From Rubripirellula lacrimiformis (GTDB lineage: Bacteria; Planctomycetota; Planctomycetia; Pirellulales; Pirellulaceae), in the NCBI RefSeq assembly GCF_007741535.1, contig NZ_CP036525.1:5766001-5830000 (forward strand): DNA of 64,000 nucleotides. The letters are read 5' to 3'. Positions within the stretch are counted from its first letter, which is position 1, and the number at the start of each line of letters is the position of its first letter. Under the pieces are notes generated by a model. That model worked only from the letters and a program-made list of their open reading frames with translations, searched no databases and was not told where the DNA came from. The translations under genes were made by a program, and so were the position numbers. Below are positions 57,611-64,000 of this stretch, in pieces.

Positions 57611-58991
57611 GATCGTGTCACCAAGTGGGCATCGCCCCCAGCGCAGGATCGTTTCACCGCGTGGGCAACGCCCCGTGCGTCCACGTCATGGAAACGCGCG
57701 GCCCGGTGGGCACGCGGTTAAACGACGAGGGGAGAGCACGCTCCGGTCGCTAGATCGTTTCACCGCGTGGGCATCGCCCCGTGCGTCCACGTCCTAGAAA
57801 CGCGCGGCCCGTTGGGCACGCGGTTAAACGACAGGGGAGAGCACGCCGCGGTCGCTAGATCGTTTCAGCGCGCGGGCATCGCCCCGTGCGTCCACGTACC
57901 GAAACGCGCGGCCCGGTGGGCACGCGGTTAAGCGACAAGGGCAGAGCACGCCCCGGTCGCTAGATCGTTTAACCGCGTGGGCAACGCCCCGTGCGTCCAC
58001 GTCCTGGAAACGCGCGGCCCGGTGGGCACGCGGTTAAACGACAAGGGGAAAGCACGCCGCGGTCGCCAAATCGTTTAACCGCGCGGGCATCGCCCCGTGC
58101 GTCCACGTACTGGAAACGCGCGGCCCGGTGGGCACGCGGTTAAACGACGAGGGCAGAGCACGCCCCGGTCGCCAAATCGTTTAACCGCGTGGGCATCGCC
58201 CCGCGCGTCCACGTCCTGAAACGCGCGGCCCGGTGGGCACGCGGTTAAACGACAGGGGGAGAGCACGCCCCGGTCGCTGAATCGTTTAACCGCGTGGGCA
58301 TCGCCCCGTGCGTCCACGTCCTGGAAACGCGCGGCCCGGTGGGCACGCGGTTAAACGACGAGGGCAGAGCACGCCCCGGTGCGTCAGATCGTTTAACCGC
58401 GTGGGCATCGCCCCGTGCGTCCACGTCATGGAAACGCGCGGCCCGGTGGGCACGCGGTTAAACGACAGGGGAGAGCACGCCCCGAGCGTCAGATCGTTTC
58501 ACCGCGTGGGCATCGCCCCGTGCGTCCACGTACCGAAACGCGCGGCCCGGTGGGCACGCGGTTAAACGCCAGGGGAGAGCACGCCCCGGTCGCCAAATCG
58601 TTTAACCGCGCGGGCATCGCCCCGTGCGTCCACGTCCTGGAAACGCGCGGCCCGGTGGGCACGCGGTTAAACGATAAGGGGAGAGCACGCCCCGGTCGCT
58701 AAATCGTTTAACCGCGTGGGCATCGCCCCGTGCGTCCACGTACCGAAACGCGCGGCCCGGTGGGCACGCGGTTAAACGACAAGGGGAGAGCACGCCACGG
58801 TCGCTAGATCGTTTCAGCGCGTGGGCATCGCCCCGTGCGTCCACGTACCGAAACGCGCGGCCCGGTGGGCACGCGGTTAAACGACAAGGTGAGAGCACGC
58901 CGAGGTCGCCAAATCGTTTAACCGCGTGGGCATCGCCCCGTGCGTCCACGTACCGAAACGCGCGGCCCGGTGGGCACGCGGTTAAACGATA
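57611..58991. repeat. Palindromic tandem repeat array, family A (second array, 13 units)
   Basis: ATCGTTTMACCGCG-type starts occur near 57648, 57754, 57859, 57964, 58070, 58176, 58281, 58388, 58493, 58597, 58702, 58808 and 58912, a period of 104-107 bases. A degenerate unit precedes them at 57611. Most units carry 14-15 bp arms TCGTTTAACCGCGTG / CACGCGGTTAAACGA around GGGCATCGCCCCGTGCGTCC and ACGCGCGGCCCGGTGGG. A less conserved linker of about 28 bases (GGGGAGAGCACGCCCCGGTC) separates them. The array fills the gap between two convergent genes. Open frames across it are artefacts. Confidence 0.95.
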
Positions 58992-59032
58992 CGGGGGCTT
59001 GTTCAGGTGGCTAAACGACTGTTGGCGGTGGT

Positions 59033-60235
59033 TCAGCTGCCGGCTGCGTCTCGCAGACGGTCGGTAAACTTTGGGAACGCCGCGCGGACGCGGGTCCAGT
59101 TGGGGATCGCGTCGGTGCCGCTGGGGTCGCTCTTGAACACCTCGGCCGACATCGTGACACATTCGGCGAAGGCATCGATGGTCGATTCCTCGGAATGTCG
59201 GTCGTACTTCAAATCATTGATCAGCGCATCGGCAGCGTACTGTCGAATGCAATCCTGAGCAGTCCGTAGATAGGACGCTCGCAGGCTGATGAAACTGGCA
59301 TCGCTCATCTGCACACCCTGGCTGGCTAGCGTGCGGTAGAACGTCGTCAGGATGTCGGTTGCCATGCGGATCAAACCGCTGTTCTTGTTCTCTAAAGACA
59401 TCTCTTGATGCTTGTGTTCGTACAGTCGACACAGATCGGTCTGACAAACTCGTTTCAGCGATGTGTTGCGATAGACCTCGGCCAAGGTGCCCACTTCCAA
59501 ACCCCAATCGCAGGGAATCCGGTTGGTCCTGGCCAGGTTACGCGTCAACGAAAACTCACCCGACAACGGGTATCGAAAACTGGAAACGAACTGCACAAAT
59601 TCGCTGGCGGGAAACGTCTGTCGCAGCGCCCGCACTAGCGGTGTGACCAACAACCGAACCACTCGTCCGTGCATCCGGTCGGTGACGCGTGCGTAGTAGG
59701 CTTTGCAAAATTCAAAATCCAACGCGGGGTGTGCCATCGGCATGCAAAGTCGCGCCAACAATGTTCGATCGTAGTCGACGATGTCACAGTCATGCAGCAC
59801 GAAGGTGTCGATATCGGGATCGGCCAACAGGTAACCAAACGCGGTCCACACACTGCGTCCCTTTCCCGGCGTGTCGACGGCAATGCCAGCTTCGTTCAGT
59901 TCACCATACAACGATTGGACCTCGGGACCATCGGTCCAAAGGACTCGGGCACGCGATCCCAGCGGTGCGACTTTTGCCAGGGTTGCTTCGTAGTCCGATC
60001 GTTCGGGGGCTACGCCAAGGGAAACGATGATCGTGTCGATATAGTCGGCCTCGATCAACTCGCGCACGATCACGTCAAAGGGTTCGGCTCGCATGTCCGA
60101 CGCCGTGACGGGAAGCACCAGTCCGATCTTGGACTGCTTGGTGGCCGAGCGAAGCATTTCTTCCAACCGGTCCAACTGGCCCGTTCGAAGGTCGTGAATC
60201 GTGGTGACAAGATCATGCTGGTAAAAGTCAGGCAT
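59033..60235 (-). CDS. Glucosyl-3-phosphoglycerate synthase-like glycosyltransferase (GT81 type)
   Basis: 400 residues, no signal peptide. A GT-A fold: IGLVLPVTASDM opens the nucleotide-binding part, PGKGRSVWTAFGYLLADPDI and FVLHDCDIVDYD give the metal-binding D-x-D. FCKAYYARVTDRMHGRVVRLLVTPLVRAL and YPLSGEFSLTRNLAR with IPCDWGLEVGTLAEV are the acceptor-site segments seen in GpgS/MpgS enzymes. The expected reaction is transfer of a sugar from a nucleotide sugar to 3-phosphoglycerate, first step to glucosyl- or mannosylglycerate, a compatible solute. A phosphatase partner is not visible nearby, so glucosyl versus mannosyl specificity is open. Confidence 0.8.
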   Translation of the reverse strand: MPDFYQHDLVTTIHDLRTGQLDRLEEMLRSATKQSKIGLVLPVTASDMRAEPFDVIVRELIEADYIDTIIVSLGVAPERSDYEATLAKVAPLGSRARVLWTDGPEVQSLYGELNEAGIAVDTPGKGRSVWTAFGYLLADPDIDTFVLHDCDIVDYDRTLLARLCMPMAHPALDFEFCKAYYARVTDRMHGRVVRLLVTPLVRALRQTFPASEFVQFVSSFRYPLSGEFSLTRNLARTNRIPCDWGLEVGTLAEVYRNTSLKRVCQTDLCRLYEHKHQEMSLENKNSGLIRMATDILTTFYRTLASQGVQMSDASFISLRASYLRTAQDCIRQYAADALINDLKYDRHSEESTIDAFAECVTMSAEVFKSDPSGTDAIPNWTRVRAAFPKFTDRLRDAAGS

Positions 60236-60411
60236 CGAAACAACGTCCTTGGTGAAGGTCTTTACCGAGCGATAAGGAATTCAAACCACCCGCGTTTGCA
60301 ATCGACACTAGCGGAAAACCAATCCCAATGCCATCGACAAGGACCATGTGGGCGTATCCGCAACCCAAATCCCATGCGTAAGGGAAATCGATCGACAGGC
60401 CCGCCGCCGGG

Positions 60412-61347
60412 TCACCCGTTCTGGTTTCGCTGGTTCAAAAATTTCAGCTGTCGGTACAAAGTTTCAACATGGGGCATCGCAAACCCAGCACCCTGCGCTG
60501 CACGAATCGGATTCCCCAAAATGGCCTCGACTTCGATCGGGCGTTTGGCAAGGTAATCCAGCCGCATGCTGCTATCGTAGGGAACCATTGTCCGAGTCAC
60601 ATCGATCGTCGTTGCGATGGACTTGGGCGACACCGTCACACCGCAGGCAGCGGCACCGGCATGGACTTCGCGGATGATCTGTTCGACAAGCGCGACGCTG
60701 TCGGGATCGTCCACCAGTTCTTTGGTCGATGCATCCAGCACGACCGACAATCCGTTGAAGGGAATGTTCCACATCAGTTTCTTCCAACGTGTTTTGGGAA
60801 GATCGTCGGTGGTGTGTGCATCGATCCCGGCGGAAACCATTTCGTCGCAAATCCGCTGTACCCGGGGCGTGACCTCGATTGCCCGATCCCCGAATTCGCC
60901 GAACACGATCCGGCCTTGATCGATGTGACGGATGTGCCCTGGTCCGACTTTGTTGCTGCACAGAAAACAGCAACCGCCCAAGACGTTTTCCGGTCCAACG
61001 ACGGCGGCGGCATCGGATTCACTGTTCAACCCGTTTTGCAGCACCAACACCAAACCACCTTCGCGGGTCGGGGCGGGCAGTAGGTCCTGAAGCAGGCCGT
61101 TGTTGGTCGTCTTCAGCCCCAGGATCGTGACGTCACAGGGCGGCATCGTGTCGGCGCTGGCATGGGCATGCACATCGGAAAGATGAAAGTCGCCCAATTT
61201 GGAATCAATCTGCAATCCATGCTGCATCACATGGTCGTAGTCACGGTTCAAAAGAAAGTGGACTTCGAATCCAGCGCGTGCCAACAGCCCGCCATAGAGT
61301 CCGCCTAGAGCCCCTGCACCGATCACTGCGTAACGTTGTTTTTTCAT
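60412..61347 (-). CDS. panE: 2-dehydropantoate 2-reductase (ketopantoate reductase)
   Basis: 311 residues. Rossmann motif YAVIGAGALGGLYGGLLARAG at the N-terminus, then LVLVLQNGLNSE, GGCCFLCSNKVGPGHIRH and the catalytic Lys in KTRWKKLMWNIPFNGLSVVLDA. The C-terminal helical domain includes SSMRLDYLAKRPIEVEAILGNPI, the pantoate-binding Ser/Glu region. It reduces ketopantoate with NADPH in coenzyme A synthesis. Members of the family with other substrates exist, so the exact role is likely but not proven. It is followed by about 175 bases and then the GT gene on the same strand. Confidence 0.9.
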   Translation of the reverse strand: MKKQRYAVIGAGALGGLYGGLLARAGFEVHFLLNRDYDHVMQHGLQIDSKLGDFHLSDVHAHASADTMPPCDVTILGLKTTNNGLLQDLLPAPTREGGLVLVLQNGLNSESDAAAVVGPENVLGGCCFLCSNKVGPGHIRHIDQGRIVFGEFGDRAIEVTPRVQRICDEMVSAGIDAHTTDDLPKTRWKKLMWNIPFNGLSVVLDASTKELVDDPDSVALVEQIIREVHAGAAACGVTVSPKSIATTIDVTRTMVPYDSSMRLDYLAKRPIEVEAILGNPIRAAQGAGFAMPHVETLYRQLKFLNQRNQNG

Positions 61348-61402
61348 GCCGCTGATTATAGCCGTCCGATCCCATTTTTGAACATTCGACGAACCAGCAA
61401 CA

Positions 61403-61440
61403 AAAAACCCCGCACTTGCGATTGCAAATGCGGGGTAGAA
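61403..61440 (-). terminator. Rho-independent terminator for the DUF1571 gene
   Basis: On the - strand ACCCCGCATTTGC pairs with GCAAGTGCGGGGT and is followed by TTTTTTG. It lies about 60 bases after the DUF1571 stop. A-rich flank on the other side could also serve the + strand. Confidence 0.85.
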
Positions 61441-61498
61441 AAATATCGGTTCTAAGATCGCGACGTTCGGATTTTTGATCGGGACGCGGGGCGACAGA

Positions 61499-62383
61499 TT
61501 ACGAGTAGAAGTTGTACTGTTTGTTGTACGGGTCGAAGTCGGCGTCGGTCAGACCAACGTTCACCTTCAAGTTCAGGTAGTTGTACTCTTCGATCACTTC
61601 CAATGGAGCACCTTCGCGGACAGGCCAATCGTAAGCGATGTAGCGAACGGGCAAGTTCAACGCGTCATCGATGAAGACCTGAGCCTGATAGAAGTCTAGG
61701 CCGGGCACCTTGGTTGGGCTGGTCACCTGCAACACAGTACAGACACTGTCTTTGACGCGTGCGTTTTTGCGGAACTCGCATTGCACATCGGGCTGTTGGC
61801 GAGCCTTGGTGCCACGTTCGATCAGCTTTTCGATGAGGTTTTCGACGCCGATCTCGGTCATCGGGTACCGCTGACCCCGCATCGCCAACATGCCGGTGGC
61901 GGGAATCGTGACGGTCGGCAGGAAACGGCCTTTGAAGCCTCCTTCGTGCGCGACGATGTTGCCATCGTTTCGGCCTTCGACGTAGATCACTTCGCGACCT
62001 TTGACCGAAGTCGGTTTGACGAAGTTCAGATAGACGCTGAGCGGCTGGACGACTTTGCCGCCGGAAACCTTGCGGTTGCGGATCTTTGCTTCCATGAACT
62101 CGTGTTGGCCCAGCGTGCCATCGACACGTTCGCGTTTGACCAACAGTGCGGTGTAATCACGGACGCTTTCGCGGCATCCGGTCAGACCATTGCGAGCGAT
62201 ATCGAGTGCTCGGTCCAAGGGGTGCGAGGCGGCCGGCTTGGGCGTTGGTTCGATACTGGCGGCGTTCGCCACGCGGTGAACTGGTTCGACGAACTGTGGA
62301 TCTTCGGCCAACAGCGATCGTGCGGACGATGTGGCGAACAGCGATCCGAAGAGCGCGATGATTTGGCGACGTTCAAAATTCAT
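61499..62383 (-). CDS. DUF1571 exported protein
   Basis: 294 residues from ATG 62383, which has GGAAG about seven bases upstream; the longer reading to 62524 is not supported. The N-terminus NFERRQIIALFGSLFATSSARSLLA is Tat-like (RR followed by a hydrophobic stretch). The DUF1571 core includes DYTALLVKRERVDGTLG, MEAKIRNRKV, GKVVQPLSVYLNFVKPTSVKGREVIYVEGRN and PVRYIAYDWP. The family is typical of planctomycetes and is predicted to be periplasmic with a lipoprotein-carrier-like fold; function unknown. Terminator directly downstream. Confidence 0.9.
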   Translation of the reverse strand: MNFERRQIIALFGSLFATSSARSLLAEDPQFVEPVHRVANAASIEPTPKPAASHPLDRALDIARNGLTGCRESVRDYTALLVKRERVDGTLGQHEFMEAKIRNRKVSGGKVVQPLSVYLNFVKPTSVKGREVIYVEGRNDGNIVAHEGGFKGRFLPTVTIPATGMLAMRGQRYPMTEIGVENLIEKLIERGTKARQQPDVQCEFRKNARVKDSVCTVLQVTSPTKVPGLDFYQAQVFIDDALNLPVRYIAYDWPVREGAPLEVIEEYNYLNLKVNVGLTDADFDPYNKQYNFYS

Positions 62384-62839
62384 GACAAGCTTCCGTGCTG
62401 GGTAGACAGCGTCTTTCCGGTTTACGGCAGCATCCTCGCCGCCCGATGGTACTTCTATCGCCAAAGACGCCCGATCGAGATGATCGGATCGTCCCGAGAT
62501 CGCCGCGTTTTTGTAATCGCTCAACTCGGCGTAATCGGTAATACGGATTCGTCCGCCTAGCCCGCGTCAAACTTCGCTGAACGAACTGGCGTTCTGTATT
62601 CCCAATCCGTTCAGCCACGTGATATCAGACCACCGCCGGATTCTTGATCCACAAGGACCGTACAACGTTTGGCGATCGCCCTGCCAGATCAGTTTTTTTG
62701 ATCTCGAAATCAAGTTTTGTCGGGAATAAGTGTCCTTCGTCATCCGGTGTCGTCGATGAACCCTAAGCGGTGCGATCGTTAAAGTTTGCCTGATCGGAAT
62801 CGCCTGCGATGGATCGCACACCTTTAGGAGCCGATATCG
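62384..62839. other. Intergenic region between divergent exported-protein genes
   Basis: 456 bases with no supported gene. It should hold both promoters. AGGAG at 62826-62830 is the ribosome binding site of the + strand gene. A GATCTCGAAATC-like dyad near 62700 is too short to assign. Confidence 0.45.
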
Positions 62840-63805
62840 ATGAACCTGACGAACATTCGATCCCGTTTTTGCTGCAATCGCGGCCTTTGGATGCGTGCAA
62901 ACGTCTGGTGCTTGGCGGTCATCGTCGTGACCTGCGTGACCCAACGACCAGCGCCAGCCCAGACGACATCTTGGTCGTCCCAGCAATCGGACAACGAATC
63001 CTCGCGAAATCGGGCTGCTGAAATCGAATCCAAACGAGTGGTTTGGCCAGCACCCGTCCGGATTGCCGATCCGATCGGGTCCACATCAGGTGCCACCCAA
63101 ACCACTCGTTTGACCTCGGATCGGGAAGTCGATTCTCGCGCCGTTGCTGGCGATAGCCAAGCGGCCCCAGCGGCCGTTCGCCGGGTAAAATTTGTTCGCG
63201 ATCCCTTCTTTGATGATCCCACGGTCGACGATTCGATCGGGGAATCCATCTTGTCAGCCGATCATGCCGACGTTTCGCTGCCCCCAATGGACGATGCACG
63301 GGCTTCGCATCCCACGATCCAAACATCTTCGGCAACGATTTACGACAGCGGACCGGGCGACAACGTCAACGTTCTGCGTCCTCCCGCATTGCCGCACTAT
63401 GTCATCGCCGCACCCAAGCCGATCCAAAATTCGTCCGGTTCGAAATCCCCGCACTTCGCGCACGACCATTCCGGCGTGGCCACGGGGTATCCCCCCAGCG
63501 GTCAGCCTGCCGCCGTCCCATCGGAAGGCGGCAACGATTCGCGATCGGGACACCATGGGCTGGGGCATCACGGATTGGGACATCATGGTGGGGGCAACCC
63601 CCAGGGTCTAACGGTGCCGCCGATCACGCTGGCCCAACGCGTCAAACAACAGGTTCGAACACCGCCCGCAACGATCCCCAATGCACGTCGCCGCGAAGTG
63701 TGGAAGACGCCTTATTCGTATGGCTATTTCGGTGCGTCGGGCAGCCGGTCTTGGTCCAACCATCACGGTTACCGCGATCGTTACTCGGAATGGCGGTATC
63801 AGTAA
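62840..63805 (+). CDS. Exported protein with Gly/His-repeat segment, function unknown
   Basis: 321 residues. ATG 62840 follows AGGAG by nine bases. A signal peptide (VWCLAVIVVTCVTQRPAPAQ) is followed by a long low-complexity, probably disordered region rich in Ser, Asp, Pro and Thr. Near residues 235-255 is a repeat of G-H-H-G-L (GHHGLGHHGLGHHGGG), which could bind divalent metals. The C-terminus is basic and aromatic (GYFGASGSRSWSNHHGYRDR). No family recognised. Nothing is seen in the remaining 195 bases to the window end except a run of G/A at the edge. Confidence 0.75.
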   Translation: MNLTNIRSRFCCNRGLWMRANVWCLAVIVVTCVTQRPAPAQTTSWSSQQSDNESSRNRAAEIESKRVVWPAPVRIADPIGSTSGATQTTRLTSDREVDSRAVAGDSQAAPAAVRRVKFVRDPFFDDPTVDDSIGESILSADHADVSLPPMDDARASHPTIQTSSATIYDSGPGDNVNVLRPPALPHYVIAAPKPIQNSSGSKSPHFAHDHSGVATGYPPSGQPAAVPSEGGNDSRSGHHGLGHHGLGHHGGGNPQGLTVPPITLAQRVKQQVRTPPATIPNARRREVWKTPYSYGYFGASGSRSWSNHHGYRDRYSEWRYQ

Positions 63806-64000
63806 CCGTCGACGCGTCGGCCACCCGTCTGCGATTTGCCGGTTAGGGTTGTCGGTCGGGTCGCCGAAGCGTGCCGTGTCCCAATCGACTTAGCAACGAG
63901 CGATCAATCAGTGTCGCGATTCAAGTCATCTTGCCCCCGCCGCGCAGCGGTTTGCGGGGGACAGAGTTAGAGAGAGGGGGGGGGAAGAAAGAAACGACAC

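Noticed and set aside
57611-58991. CRISPR array
   Set aside because: The whole 105-base unit is conserved, including the interval between palindromes; there are no unique equal-length spacers, and no cas genes are present.
58602-59162. 186-residue open frame on - at the end of the GT gene
   Set aside because: Most of it is repeat array, and the rest is out of frame with the supported glycosyltransferase gene.

Overview
The window looks like chromosomal DNA of a planctomycete, most likely of the Pirellulaceae (Rhodopirellula-like). It carries several family signatures: PSCyt1/DUF1549/DUF1553 cytochrome proteins, DUF1501, a formylglycine sulfatase, a DUF1559 pseudopilin-like protein, a PEP-CTERM protein, a secreted protein with a LEPR-XLL-like N-terminus and dockerin repeats, DUF1571 and DUF1573. 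This assignment rests on recognising families by eye; no search was run.

Layout. 0-9.4 kb holds three paralogous TPR + FG-GAP/VCBS + ASPIC/UnbV lipoproteins (one on +, two on - overlapping by ATGA). 9.8-11.6 kb holds a small lipoprotein and a DUF1559 protein with a clear terminator, then tRNA-Arg(TCT) and a 1-kb palindromic repeat array (12.36-13.34 kb). 13.5-20.8 kb is a probable degradative operon: PSCyt/DUF1553, DUF1501, sulfatase and a CE15-like esterase. At 20.93-22.02 kb is the most unusual gene of the window, an intact stand-alone protein with the catalytic motifs of the toxin-type class II nucleotidyl cyclases (ExoY / CyaA / edema factor). It is followed by about 2 kb of six ~336-bp tandem repeats (22.04-24.06 kb). 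24.1-25.7 kb is a YiaV/YiaW-like pair. 26.1-30.8 kb holds homoserine dehydrogenase, a rhomboid-like zinc-ribbon membrane protein, a tRNA-dihydrouridine synthase and an aldose epimerase. 30.9-33.2 kb is a four-unit 172-bp repeat array split by an intact IS1182-type insertion sequence with a 5-bp target duplication.

33.3-37.4 kb holds an OmpA-like lipoprotein and a large LEPR-XLL/cohesin-like/dockerin protein split by a frameshift. 37.6-42.7 kb holds PheT without its usual OB-fold insert, a ROK sugar kinase and a NagB-PIG-L fusion. 42.8-46.3 kb is a Na+-translocating oxaloacetate decarboxylase operon (gamma, beta, alpha). 46.6-52.0 kb is a translationally coupled ABC-exporter operon. 52.3-57.6 kb holds DUF3467, Maf, DUF1573, PEP-CTERM and PEP carboxykinase genes. 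57.6-59.0 kb is a 13-unit, ~105-bp palindromic array of the same family as the one at 12.4 kb. 59.0-63.8 kb holds a GpgS-like glycosyltransferase, a ketopantoate reductase, a DUF1571 protein and a secreted Gly/His-rich protein.

How genes fit together: the 13.5-20.8 kb block fits extracellular breakdown of sulfated, glucuronate-containing plant or algal polysaccharide. The ROK kinase and NagB fusion fit amino-sugar catabolism, and the decarboxylase pump with PEP carboxykinase fits C4/C3 interconversion. Two of the repeat arrays lie between convergent genes.
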